Positions 12,202 to 23,948 of a DNA stretch of 64,000 nt are shown one piece after another. The translations under genes were made by a program, and so were the position numbers. This stretch comes from Pseudisothecium myosuroides (lineage: Eukaryota > Streptophyta > Bryopsida > Hypnales > Lembophyllaceae), in contig OX637287.1 of the NCBI GenBank assembly GCA_951799445.1, positions 45,041,724 to 45,105,723 of the forward strand, given 5' to 3'. Positions within the stretch are counted from its first letter, which is position 1; every line of letters starts with the position of its first letter. Under the pieces are notes generated by a model. The model saw nothing but the letters and a program-made list of their open reading frames with translations. It searched no databases and was not told the DNA's origin.

Positions 12202-13893
12202 ATGGAAAACCGTGCAGCCCAGCGGACTTCAGGCGCTCCAGCGTCCTCGAATCCTGCCAACAGTGCAGGTGAGAATTGTTCTCTTTCAATGTGCTCGTAT
12301 TATGCAATCCATGTCATTATACCTTTGGTGAGTCCATTCCTTGAATTCTGCCATGCTCATCTTTATCACAATCAAATAGTTAACAGAATGCTTCATTTTT
12401 GGTAGCAGGCAGGCAACGGATTCCACCGACGCCATCGCCGACACCATCTGCGAACAGCAACCTTCAAGGTTCGTACTGTTTCACTCTCTTCCTGGTAATC
12501 ACTGTGGATGTCGTCAATGTGCAAAAAACTCATGTTTTTTCCAACTCCGTAGACAACATCAGTAGGCCGTCATTGTTTACTTCTAAGTCATCGATTTACG
12601 AGTTGCGCAGGGGCTGTACCCGGCGGCCACCCCAGTGTCGTCAGTCCTGCGCACACCCTACTGGGAATAGCCCGATCGTCCGGTGATGTGGTGCCTAATT
12701 TCCCGTCCAAGCGCCCAAGGAAAGAGAGAGGGCCGAATTGGAGTTTGTAGGAGATCAATGCCCTCATAGAAACAAAGCGCATTCTCTTCATGGAGGAGTC
12801 AGAAGTCCTCAACGGTCGGGACTTGATGATTCCCGACGCAGGGAAGTGGTTGTGCATCAGTGTCGACGTCGCCCAAGCGAATGTGTCACCCTGCCCCCGT
12901 GATGGAGGAGCATGCAAATCTAAATGGAATCAAATGATTCCTGAATATAAGAAAATTGTGGATTTTCATGCTTGTACTGGCACTAACGAAGCTCGTTACT
13001 GGATTTTGACTACAACTGAGAAGAAGGCGGAGGGTCTTCCAAGATCCTTCCCTCAAGATGCGTTCTACAACATCCATGGTTGGTATGGTAGTCGCCCTAC
13101 TGTCATGCCTCCGCACACGCGCAATCTCCTCTCTGGTGATGACAGCAACTATAAGAGTGATGTGCCTGACAATGATGATGTCGAGCCCGGAGAATGCAGT
13201 GCCGATGCTGAGGACGATGTCTCTGCCCCGGATGTCCCAATGCCTGATAGCGATGACTTCACCGCATCAACGCAATCTCCGTCGACAGCACCTAGCATCG
13301 ACCAAGTAAGAGTGGTCCTCGGTGGACCACGACCATCTCCTAGTACTTTGACTGGTGGTGCTCGAAGAGGCTTCATTCCTGCTGGTGTCACACCACTTCT
13401 TCTCAACTCATCTGACACTGCGGATGCAACCTTCCGACGTCGAGCAGGCAACACTGGCGTTAGAAGAAAAAACATAACCGGTCATTCACTCATAGCAGAC
13501 GCAACGCGTGCCACCGGGGATGCCATGACTGGGCAGATGAAGGACATGGCTGACTCCAGTCGTGAGCTGGAGAAAAAAAAACTGGACGTCCACGTTCACC
13601 TCTTCTCAGAGCAGATGCAGTACCAACGCGATTGTGACCGAATTCTTTACGACAGTGCTCGTCAAGCCAATGACAACGCCAAGCTATCCATTGAGAAACA
13701 AATCGACGTTGTTCATTGTCTTGCTCAGTTGGCGTCCGTCCTCAGTGCTGGCCTCACTCGACGTGATATGAACGTGGTAACGCCAAGAGTGCCAATTCCG
13801 ATGTCGCCTGCTACTTCTCCCTCCTCCGGTCGAGCTCCTGCAAGCCCGGATGCTGAGGCTGGTCCATCCGGAACAGCACGCGACTGTCAATGA
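12202..13893 (+). pseudogene. Harbinger Myb/SANT-like DNA-binding protein with one nonsense codon
   Basis: Exons 12202-12268, 12409-12468 and 12611-13893 join in frame, both introns phase 1. Translation starts MENRAAQRTSG and runs through a basic stretch (KRPRKERGPNWSL) into a SANT/trihelix-like domain. A TAG at 12748-12750 interrupts its first helix (before EINALIETKR). The rest stays open to 13893: CKSKWNQMIPEYKKIV, an acidic/serine linker, then a helical C-terminal part rich in charged residues. This protein normally binds the element ends and helps the transposase into the nucleus. Reinitiation at ATG 12790 would lose part of the SANT domain. A polyadenylation-like AATAAA follows at about 14185. 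The single stop suggests recent inactivation. Confidence 0.8.
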
Positions 13894-15358
13894 CTGCAGT
13901 CGGTTTAGGTTCCCGCTTTGATAACTGCCTGCTCTTCAATTCCAAGAGCGATCGTCAATTTTGTTTTAAAAGGCCTGTATGTCTTGAAGTGTCTATATGC
14001 TTGTGAAGTTAAAATGCAAAGTCGTGATCACTGAACTGCCTGGCTATGTACAGCTCAGACTCGCAGTCTACATCACTGTAGTGCTTTCCTTTTCAGTCAG
14101 CGAAGTTCACTATGTGCATAGTGAAAATTCTGCGCCCACGCTGCCGGCCAATTTTTTGTTGTGAAAACGTCGACGACGTCGTATAATAAAGTGGCTTTGA
14201 GGTCTTCTGAAGACCTCCGTTGCTGCCGTTTCTTATATCATCTCACTTGCATGTGTAGTGACTTCAGCAACCCGATAACATGTTCTTGTAAGAGATTCTG
14301 TTAAATGATCATGCTAAATGTTTTCCAAATGTGGCGTACAGCAGCCAGTGTGCTTCAAAATCATGAAAACCTTGTACATAACTACAGCGGGTCCAAGGAA
14401 AAGACAACAGAAGAGACCATTCAGTTTGCCAATGGGAGTTCAAAGAAGAGAGCGACACCACATTTTTCTGGCTTAAATGGAATGATTTTTGCAGTCTATT
14501 AACATGGTCAAAAGGTGTCGGGAATTCACAAGCAAATTCCACACATGTACAGCCGACTGTCTAGCCAATGCACACCCTGCATTGGGACTCCAAAATACTC
14601 CGGCGTTCTCAGAACCTGCCTTCTGGGAAGGGAACTCAAAAACAAAACTACCAACCATGTAGAAGTCACTAGTACTTCCTATCGCTTCTACTGGTCCTCC
14701 TGTACATAGGTGAAGACCATGAGCAGGGAAAATGTGCATGGTTCGGAGAGCAGCACTAATAGAAGTGAACAGCAGTCAAAAAATGTACAGAATATCAAAC
14801 TGCGCAGGGAAAACGTAAAGTCAATGTTCATAATTGCAGACACTTCTTCTGAAGGTGGAAAGCGCTGTCGATGGGGATGTAGTGCAAGCTGCATACGTGA
14901 CAATGAAACGGCAGTGGATGAGAAGGAACCGCTACAGGTTGACCTCATTCCAGTCGTGCCGGTCCACAGCAACTGCACAACCAAAAACGAAATGCCACAT
15001 TATAGAGGTTCCAGAATGCTTCACCTACCCGCTGAGATAAATCACTTTAGTCCACAATTCTAAAGATTGAATTTGTTGCACAGTGGAAACATTGAATTTG
15101 TTCAAATGTAAATTAAAGCACTCATCGAAGGCATTCAAGCATGCTGGTGGAGCTGACGCCTTCACTCCCGAGGAAGATTACAAAGGAGAAAACCACATTG
15201 CCAAGAACACATCGCCAAGAACTGAAGCCACCTCCGACTGCAGCGAACCACTTCAAACGGGAAAAATTACAACCGTTTTCCATGACCACAACTTGCCTTG
15301 GGCCTCAAAAAAAGAAGAGGGAACACTGGGTCATACCTCAGGCTTTCAGCTGCTGCAA
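13894..15358. other. Harbinger inter-gene region
   Basis: 3' UTRs of the two convergent element genes and spacer. Short open frames here have no recognisable domain. Confidence 0.6.
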
Positions 15359-16707
15359 TCAGATAGGGGCGACTCTTTGCAGAGATAAGAAGACGCCCAG
15401 ATCCTGACGCTTCTGCTGACCCTCAGCGACGTTTGGGTAGGGACCAGCATTATCGTGGTTATCCTCGACAACCTCGGCTGCTTCCTCTGCGGGGGCTGGG
15501 TCATCAGGCATGGTGCGGTGTCCCTCACCTCTTAAGATTTGAAGAAGACGCTCCACCTCCTCGTGAGACTGTTTGAGCAGAACGTTATGAAGAATAGCGC
15601 AACACGTCATGACATCGGGGATGAAAGCCACGTGCATATCAGTCCTCTGCTGTAATTCACGAAAAGTTTGCTTCAACAAGCCAAACGCGTTCTCCACCAC
15701 AACCCGTCCTTTACTCAACCTCCAGTTGAAGAGCTGGTCCGCCAAGGACAAATCTCGAACACGACGGTGTGGGACCATGAGCCATGGAACACTAGTAGAA
15801 AAGAGGCTATCAATGACTGAGGTTTATGACTACCTAACCAGTCATATAGGACACATATGACCAAAGAATGACCAGATCGCAAATTTGGGATCTAAGTCAT
15901 TTGGGACAAGTCATATCGGTCAAGTCAGTCATTTATTTTTTTCATTCAGATGAAGGGGATGAAGTTCATTAGGGTGTGATTATATGGGGCCTCTCCAATG
16001 GCGCCGAGACACGTGGCTGAGGATCTGGCATGCCGAGGTGTCAATTTTCTATTGGTTGATTTTGGAGTGATCTTGTTTCACGTCAAACAAATTCTAAGCT
16101 GACGTGGAAAATGTTTGGTTCCTTATTTGTCATTTTGTAGTCATTCTTTAGGCAATGACAGTCATTTTCTTGTGATTTTTGAGTTGGTTGCAGTCATTAA
16201 CAAAGTCATGGATGTACTTAGGGAGTCATTCTTCAAAATGGTGACTAGTGCAGTTAGTCATGCAGTCATTGTGTAGTTGGATAAGAGTACAACATGGACT
16301 CCAACATATGACTCAGAGAATTGACAAAAACAGTAATACTAGAGTCATGATGATATTCATTACAGAAAAATAACTAATAATACAAAGGTGGTTGTAGTTT
16401 GGTCACAATACAAGCATAAATGACTACATTTGTACTATGACTACACTATGGTTGCACTATGACTACGCTATGGTTGCATTATGATTACATTGTTATTACA
16501 TTATGACTATACTTTAATTTCACTATGTCAAAGTCTATGCACACCACTTCTTCTCTCCATGCCATAAACTTCTTTTGCCTCTTGTTCCATTAACAACTGC
16601 AGCCAATCACCAATTGAAAATGAATTAAACATATTTAATGAAAAATACATTACAAAACCACAAAATAATAACTATCACCAAAGAATTGTAGAAATCATCT
16701 AATGCAG

Positions 16708-16787
16708 AATTCACTTGAATTGCCTGAATTGCCTGAATTCACCTGAATTGCCTGAATTGCTTGAATTGCCTAAACTCACTTAAATTG
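16708..16787. repeat. Short tandem repeat, TGAATTGCC unit
   Basis: About eight copies of a 9-bp unit TGAATTGCC and variants, inside the CACTA element. Confidence 0.8.
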
Positions 16788-17369
16788 AAGGAAAAAATGA
16801 AAAAAAAAGTGAATAATAAAAAGCAAAAAGACAACAAACAATAAATTGCAAACAACAAAAAAGAGCAAACAACAAACCCTAAACATCAAACAACAAACAC
16901 CTAAGACAACAAATAACAAAAAGTAGAAAGCACTCAAGAAAATGTAAACTGCTACATTCAAGAGGTGGAGGCTGACCTAAACCTTCATTTAGAAGCAAGA
17001 GGGAAAATGAGAGGAGGTTGATGAGTAAGAAGCAAGAAAGAAACAAAACAAGTAGAAAGAGGTTGATGAATAAGAACTAAGAAGCAAGAAGGAGGCAAAA
17101 GCAAGAAGAAAACATGAGAAGAGATTGATGAGCTAGAAGCTTGAAGAAGAAGACAAAAACAAGAGGAAAAAGTGAGAAAAAGTGCATTAGCAAGAAGCAA
17201 AACAAAGAAGATGTATTTAAGAGGGGGCGGCTAACCTAAACCTAAATTCTGAATGAAAGAGACAAAATCTCTGCCGTTCATCTTCAGCAGCTGCAACTAC
17301 AATGTGTCATATGTCAGCCTGCCTGAAATAGAAAGGTGGTTGACCTAAAATGTGGCGGCTGACCTAAAA

Positions 17370-17665
17370 TCTAAGCCATCCATTTGCTATCAAGATACAA
17401 TCTAATCCGTCCATTTAAACAATTCATTTCAATTGTCCATCTGATTAATCCATCTCAGCCTTCCATTTAATTCATTCATCTAAGCCGTTCATCTAATCCC
17501 ACCATCTCAACCATCCATTTGATCCCACCATCTGATCCATCCATCATTCCATCTGACCCATTCATCTAAGCCGTCCATCTGATCCATCCATCATTCCATC
17601 TAAGCCGTCCATCTAATCTCACTATCTAAGCCGTCCATTTGATCCATCCATCTAAGTCGTCTATA
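17370..17665. repeat. Degenerate tandem repeat, CCATCTAAGCCGTCCAT type
   Basis: Many degenerate copies of a unit built from CCATCTAAGCCGT and CCATCTGATC, inside the CACTA element. Such minisatellite-like arrays are common in CACTA interiors. Confidence 0.75.
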
Positions 17666-19923
17666 TGAAAATTAGTTTGTCACATGAAAATGACTACAAT
17701 GCAACTAGTCCTTTATAGAGAAAAAGACAATAAATTTAATAAGTTCAATTTCCACGGTGTCCCATTGTCAGTCATTCCTCTGTTCTATCGTAGTCATATG
17801 ATGCACTCATTTTAGGACAACACAACTCAAATATGACTCAATAAAAACCACATCAGCGACAAGGCCACAAAATTCAGACTGAACCATGGATGACACTAGA
17901 TCTAGTCGTTGGTTTCATCTGGTCGCCATCCACTGCTCTGGGAAGTCACTACAAAATGACTGCTGATTGCAACAGGTCAGCTTTGGCGCCCTTTCTGTGA
18001 CTGCTAGTCATTTTCCAATGTGAAAGTAATGACCAGTCATTTTTTTACTGGTTACATTTGACCCTATTTTCTACTAGTGGAAGAAGCGGGTAACTAGCGT
18101 CTCCAAGCAAGAAAGGTGAAAATCCGCCCACAAACTCAGTTTCCTCCCAAAGAGTGCTCCTCTGACCACGATAGAAAAGTGTAGACCGCCGCAGCATTCG
18201 GGAGTCGTTCGTTGATCCTGGCATGCCCACATACAAATCAAGGAAACGCCTTGAACTGTCCACCACGGCTTGGCAGTTGATGGTGTATCCTCCGGACTTG
18301 AAGTAATAGTAGTCTGGAGCCCCCACTCTTGGCTTGCCAATGGCAATGTGGGTTCCGTCGATAGCTCCTAGAACGTCCGGCAATCCACAAATGTTTTGAA
18401 AATCTGCATCTATGTTGTGAACAGCATCCCCTGAAGGCCACGCAATTTTGCCACGCAGAGAGGTGTTGATAGCATTGACAACTTGACGCAGCATTATAGA
18501 GACCGTACTACGCCCAACAGCAAATAGTTCACTGCAAATGAGTAGGCTAGCACCATGGCTAAGTTTAAACAAGCTGCAAGCAATTCGCACAGTGACTGGA
18601 ACAGCCAAACGATACTTGGTGTCTTTCCTCTTCACGCTACGTGACAGGAGAGAGCGTGAATATGGAACATTTTGTCAAACGAAACATTTGAACCCAACGG
18701 GCATCGTCATATTCATGCATCAGGAATCGGAAAAACCAAGTGGTGGACCTGGGTTTCACCCAAAATCCCAGGTCCTCGTCAAAGGAGGCCAGCGTGCTGA
18801 ACAAGCGGAATTGATTCAAAGTGGCTCGGCTAACAGCATCCATCTGCACGGATGTCGAATCCCACATGTGCAAATTCGGACCGCCCTCACCGTTGTTGGC
18901 TTCATCGGGGATGGCGGAACTTGATAGTGACAAGTCACTGTGCGTCTTCAGAAGCATGAGAAGCAGAATGGAAGCCAGGGCAAGTACGTACGGGGTCATC
19001 GAACATGTCCATGCTGTGAAGCTCACGGAAAACGGCAACACCTGTGCACAGGAAAACGAATTCTCCTGAGACTTTCGTCAAAGGCTGGGTGGAACTCATG
19101 GTAAATACATACACGTCCACTAAATGCAAAGCTCAGCGCTTTCGCTGACCTACTCTGAAACTGGACTCCATTACGGCCGAACAGTGCTCCGCTAGACCCT
19201 GCACTTGTTGTGAAGAGATATGCTCGAAACTGACACGCCGAACCCTAATTGCGTCAAAAATTGCAACCCTCCACGGCGTTCAAGGGAATCATAAAACAAT
19301 GGAAATCAACAAAGAAGCGGTCGATACGGACTGCGATAACGAACCTCCTGTTCGCTGTTGTTTCGCTCAACAAATTTCTCGTCCGCCACGGATGCCGAGT
19401 ATGCCACCCAAGTCGTTGCCTCCTGCCGCCACGACTGAACTCCGACCTCCCTCTTGCCGAACGAAAACGCCCTCCGACTATGAAGCTACGACCCAGCACC
19501 GACAGATCCCAAGCAAAACGCACTAACAATCAAACACCTTCCAACTTCGACAGCCCAAGAGTACACGCAACGGCCACTTCACTCATCGAAACCACGAAGG
19601 AAACACTCTCAAGCAGTACACCTTCCCCCTCGTCCTTACTCTCGCAATGTCACTGTCGACGACAAGAGAACTCGTCCAACTGCAAAAACCTCCCTTGTAG
19701 TGCAAATGCACCGCCCCATACCCTGGTACGTGCTCTTCCAAAAATTCACAGCATCCGCCTTGTGTGAATAAGGTGGTCATATGAACATTGGTCGCCGGAT
19801 GCGCCGGCCGCAAACGCCGGCACATGTCACCCAAACCAGTTCTGCTGCAAAAGTCGCCGTTCGTTGACTCGTTCACCAGCCTCAGACCCGTGCTTGCAAA
19901 CGCCAAGTGCGAAAGCACCTTTA

Positions 19924-20359
19924 GTAGTGGTAAAATAATTAGAAAGACCCCTGAACCTGATAGACATGAACTTGTGAAGATCCGCCAGTGTACGCTTGGA
20001 AGCCAGCTAGGGCTAGGAGTAAGTTAGGCACCCGCTGACCCGCGTCATGTGCAAATGCTCATATCTAGGCATCTGGTTGGCCACAAACTTACTTGTAGCC
20101 TTACTTTTTTTCTATAATCATCCATTTTCCCAACACCGTCGTGCTATTGTTTTCCGCATTACAAATGCTTTGACCTGAATAGGGTAGAAAGGGCTCGTTG
20201 GCATGCTTGGCATGGGCTTGGCTGTTTGGCATTGCCAGCTTCAAGTGGGGACTGATGGTTAGGAACTTATGGTTAGAGCATTGCTACCGTTTTGCATGAA
20301 ATGAGACTCAACACCAAAGCTCTGCCGTGTTGGTAATTTTTTTTTACACTCGGTCTGAT
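19924..20359. other. Spacer
   Basis: No gene seen. A short run of CATGGCTTGGCAT-like words occurs near 20195. Confidence 0.4.
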
Positions 20360-20367
20360 GTTGGTCC

Positions 20368-20932
20368 CTCGGGGGGGGCACCTAGTATTTTACTACAAAC
20401 CACGTGCGAACAAGTGGTTTCTAATGAACTATAATTTCAGCTTAAAATTTTGAGGGTTGCTTAATAATGACAATAGGTTTCTATTGCCAAAATTTCAAAC
20501 TAAAATAATAGTTGAAATGATTTGTACAAGAGGTTGAAAATGGTCTAAAACGGCATGTTTTTCAACTCAAATATTTATAGAGATCACATTTAGATGACCA
20601 TTGCATCAATACTCAACTCAAAATGAACTTTCAATAGAGAGCTATTTTTAGGAATTTTTTGTTCATTTTTTTAGACAATTTTTTAGGATATAATATAGGG
20701 GTGTGAAAGTTATTTTTCAGTTGTACAGTGTATCTAATTACTTCAAAAATTTGTAACTAATTATCATTAACAAATAAAAATATCAATAATTCAAAACATA
20801 AACTTTTGAAGTAGGAAAATCTAGTCATATTTTTTTTATTTCATTTTATTTAAATTTTAGGATATAATATAGGGGGTCCAAAGTTTTGTTCGCACGTGTT
20901 TTCTAATGGACACTCTAAGTGACCCCCCCGAG
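20368..20932. mobile_element. hAT-like non-autonomous element with G-rich ends
   Basis: 565 bp. The ends begin CTCGGGGGGG and are inverted. A further inverted block CACGTGCGAACAA lies about 40 bp inside each end. The target GTTGGTCC is duplicated exactly (20360-20367, 20933-20940). An 8-bp duplication points to the hAT superfamily. AT-rich interior, no ORF. Confidence 0.85.
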
Positions 20933-20940
20933 GTTGGTCC

Positions 20941-21275
20941 CCCACTCTTCCATGCCATGGTACCACGGCATTAGCTATTGTTCATGGACGTGTCGTGTTT
21001 GCGGGCCGTCTTGACAAAAAGAAGACAACTATTTATGAAGGATACCTTGGAATAGTAGCTCAGTACAACAAGAAACGACACAGGAAGGTGCCGTGCCAAA
21101 CCATTTTTTTCAATTGGATGGCTCAGTAACCATTGTCCCTGATTCTGCGACAGGGCACGACACTTTTTCAAGGCTCAATAACCACCATGTCAGGCTTCTG
21201 TTTTGCGAAACGGTGGCGATGCTCTTAGGAACTTGGGAAGCCACATTTGGAAGTTCATGTGTTTCAATGATGATC
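20941..21275. other. Spacer
   Basis: No gene or recognised repeat. Confidence 0.4.
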
Positions 21276-21279
21276 TTAA

Positions 21280-22214
21280 CCCCTAAAGGACCGGCATGCG
21301 TTTTTTGGCCGTATAGAAATTTTGGGCAGGTCCGTGTGACTAGAGATTTCCATATTTTAAGCTGAAATTTTAATAGAAGGTGGGCGCGAGGATTATCTTT
21401 CATATGCACTAAATTTCAGCACATTTGGAAATAGGAGTCAAAAGTTATGGCCAAATATGTTTGTTTTTTTCGTAACTGGGCAGTCCGGGCAGCAAGAAAA
21501 ATTTGGCAAAAATTTGATTTTTTTTTTTAATATTTTTTTTCTTGTAGATTATATTTTTGTCTATCTGGAGAGCTTTTATTCATTTCATTTGGATTTGTTA
21601 TGAAAAAGTTATGGATATTCTTGTTTTTCGGGCACTTAGAGCATCTTCTTGAAAAAAAATAACTTGTAGGATTCATTTTTGAATGCTATTTTTGCAATTT
21701 AAAAAAATAAAAAAATTCTCATGGTTTAGTTTACTTGCTAGAACAATCTCACCATTGGGATTAGTATATTTTAATTCCATCTAAAATATATTAATGTTTT
21801 AGATTTTCCTTCTATCTAGTACCTACTTCTACTTAATAATTTTTTTAGGAATGATAATTAAGTTTTTTTGAATATTATTTTTTTTCCTAGACTCTCAACT
21901 CAATTCTCCACTGTAAAGATTTGAAGCACAAAACTCTATAGTGCAAAAATTTTAAGTGAAAAATGTTTAAAGTCAAAAAATCTAGTCCCGCAATGTGCTG
22001 AAATACTTGTTTTTTCCACTTTAAACGCAGATATCTTGCAATCTGAGCGGTCAAAAATTCTGAAATTTTTTCCACACATTCTCATACTAGTTAGGTGTAA
22101 GATCCTACGGTCAGATGTGGAAAAAAAACATTTTTCATTTTTATTTACTCCTTGCTATAGAAATGGCAGTTTTGATGGTTTTTTGGCAGAAAAAAAGCCT
22201 TGGGCCTTTAGGGG
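21280..22214. mobile_element. piggyBac-like non-autonomous element
   Basis: 935 bp, flanked by TTAA (21276-21279, 22215-22218). Left end CCCCTAAAGGACCGGCATGCG, right end complement of CCCCTAAAGGCCCAAGGC. It is an inverted copy of 23949-24880. Confidence 0.85.
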
Positions 22215-22227
22215 TTAATGAATGCGA

Positions 22228-22425
22228 TCATTAAGGTAGGAAGCTCTAAAAGCAACCATTTAAGGTTTGGTCCACCTTTTTCTTAGGTTTTTATGAAAAA
22301 AATATTTTTAAATCATTTTTCAGAGAAAGAAAAAAGGATGCGAAACATAACACAAGTGGTTTCATAATTTTTGAAGCATTTTTGAATTACTTATGAATTT
22401 TTGAAGATTTTTTATGTAGGCACCT
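22228..22425. repeat. Partial copy of the AAGGTA...GGCTCTAAAA MITE
   Basis: Begins TTAAGGTAGGAAGCTCTAAAA like 11251. The body has the family's later segment in diverged form (GTGGTTTCATAATTTTTGAAGC) and the right end is uncertain. Confidence 0.45.
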
Positions 22426-22429
22426 ATTT

Positions 22430-22830
22430 GTGACCCTAGGTCTCCCAAAATCCGTCCATTTACAACTTCTAAAGTGATTTGAGGAAATCAAGGCCAATGA
22501 TTGGCTCTTACAATAAACAACATGTTTCTCTCGATTCTTTCAATTCTTTCAATGACTAAAGGACCGCCCCATACCATTTAAGATCTAAACATAAGGTCTA
22601 TTTGAAGAGATCGGTTTCTCTTACAACCTCCTAACTTATCCATTTTTGACCCAACAATCTTCTAATTATTGTATTCACATGTTGTGATTCTAGAAGACCT
22701 TTGAATTTGTTGACTAAATAGACATTGGCAGCTTAAGTTATATGCACACTTGGTGTTTGATAGCAACAGTCATAAAATCGTACTACCTTTGACAAAGATG
22801 GAGAGGTGCAGGTTTTAAGGAAATACTTTT
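22430..22830. other. Spacer
   Basis: No gene or recognised repeat. Confidence 0.4.
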
Positions 22831-22834
22831 TTAA

Positions 22835-23761
22835 CCCCTAAAGTTCCTTGACTATGTTCTCACCCAAAATGCTCCAAAACTGCCATTTCTAGTACAAGTA
22901 CCAAATTTTTGAAAAATATCATTTTTGGACACATGTAACCTTAGGATCTTGGAGTAATCTAGTTTGAGAATATGTGGAAAAAAATTCAGAAATTTTTGTC
23001 TGGTAGATTGGAAGATATTAGCGTTTGAAGTGGCAAAAGTCCTTTTTTTGGCTCTGCGAAAAACCGGGCAGCTGGACTTCACAAGGTCAGATTATTATGA
23101 AAAACATTCCAAAATGGTTGTGCTTCTTTGGATTCATTCTTTAGGGCAAGTTGGCTACATGCTTGAAAATTTTCAGATTATTTGAAATTGTACAACATAT
23201 AGGAAAAAAATAGTAAGTAGAAAGAAGTAGAGAATGGTTCAAAACAATAAATTGTTCAGAAGTTAATTATGGAATTGAAAATTGCCAATTGTAATGGTTG
23301 CAATGTTGTAATAAACAATCTACATCTTAAAATTTTATTTTTTTTGGAAAAATATTGAAAATTGAGTGAAATAAACGACTTCAAAGTTTACTTTAGAGTA
23401 GACAATACATAACTACCCGCAAACTAAAAATCCTCATAACGTTTGACTCATTGATCAGAATGGAATGATTCAAAGCTTTCCACGTATATATAAATCTAAT
23501 AAACCAATTTCAGATTTTTATTTTTGAAAAAAGTGATTTTTTCTGATCTGCCCAGACTGCCCAAGTTGAGAAACAAACAACATATTAGGCCATAACTTTT
23601 GACTTGTATTTCCAAAATGTCATGAAATTTTGTGCATATGAAAGATACTCCTCGTCCCCCCCTTCTATAAAAATTTCAGCCCAAAATATGCAAATCTCCA
23701 ATCACACGTACTTGCCCAAAATTTCTATGTTGCCATAAAAGGCATGTTGGTCCTTTAGGGG
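22835..23761. mobile_element. piggyBac-like element, diverged subfamily
   Basis: 927 bp, TTAA on both sides (22831-22834, 23762-23765). Left end CCCCTAAAGTTCC, right end complement of CCCCTAAAGGACCAACATG. The interior is partly distinct from 6985-7902 and matches 28380-28650 (AATGGTTG-AATG-AGTAATAAACAA). Confidence 0.8.
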
Positions 23762-23948
23762 TTAAGTTGGTTTGGGATTGGTTCAACATAATTAGGGTCA
23801 TCTTAAGTTATGAGTCATTCAAATCTGGGGCATAACATTTAGTAGTCATCACAAAGATTACATGTTCCTCACTGATGTCCTCATCCACACCATAGAGAAT
23901 AAAATAAGCATCGATACCAAAATCATTTGCCAATTAAAAAGAATTTAA

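Larger units (their letters stand above)
15790..18079. mobile_element. Non-autonomous CACTA (En/Spm) element inside the Harbinger transposase
   Basis: 2290 bp. The ends are CACTAGTAGAAAA and its exact complement, and the 3-bp target GAA is duplicated (15787-15789, 18080-18082). CACTA ends with a 3-bp duplication define the superfamily. Subterminal regions are full of short AGTCAT/ATGACT repeats on both sides, the usual transposase-binding pattern. No transposase ORF is present. Removing it restores the reading frame across GDASYPLLP-WLMVPHRR of the host transposase. Confidence 0.93.
15359..19099 (-). pseudogene. PIF/Harbinger DDE transposase, frameshifted and split by CACTA
   Basis: The N-terminal part lies at about 19099-18637 (FWVKPRSTTWFFRFLMHEYDD, then RWVQMFRLTKCSIFTL). 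A small indel near 18640-18650 moves the frame to the next block (18635-18083) with KRKDTKYRLAVPVTVRIA, the first catalytic Asp in VLGAIDGTHIAIG, and the second Asp in FLLGDASYPLLP. The CACTA element then interrupts. The frame resumes after it (WLMVPHRRVRD, then RRLSK-type RLSKGRVVVENAFG with the catalytic Glu) and ends at 15359. Residues of the DDE triad are all present; only continuity is lost. A further frame change near 18940-19040 is either an intron or a second lesion. Such enzymes cut and join Harbinger ends at TTA sites. Confidence 0.85.
11566..19920. mobile_element. Complete PIF/Harbinger DNA transposon with a nested CACTA
   Basis: The terminal inverted repeat AGGTGCTTTCGCACTTGGCG is perfect at both ends (11566 and 19920) and the 3-bp duplication TTA flanks it (11563-11565, 19921-19923). 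TTA/TAA duplication is diagnostic for PIF/Harbinger. It carries the two expected genes in convergent orientation: a Myb/SANT-like protein on the plus strand and a DDE transposase on the minus strand. It spans 8355 bp, about 6.06 kb without the CACTA insert. Its ends are GC-richer than the surrounding DNA, so the small ORFs near 11568-11858 and 19249-19918 are read as composition artefacts. Both genes are broken, so it is not autonomous now, though the intact ends could still be mobilised in trans. Confidence 0.93.

Noticed and set aside
17370..17665. Possible CRISPR-like or satellite array
   Set aside because: Units are degenerate and lie inside a CACTA element; no spacer pattern.
19249..19918. 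Several overlapping frames on both strands at the right end of Harbinger
   Set aside because: Low-complexity Ser/Thr/Pro/Arg translations on both strands with no motif; composition artefact.
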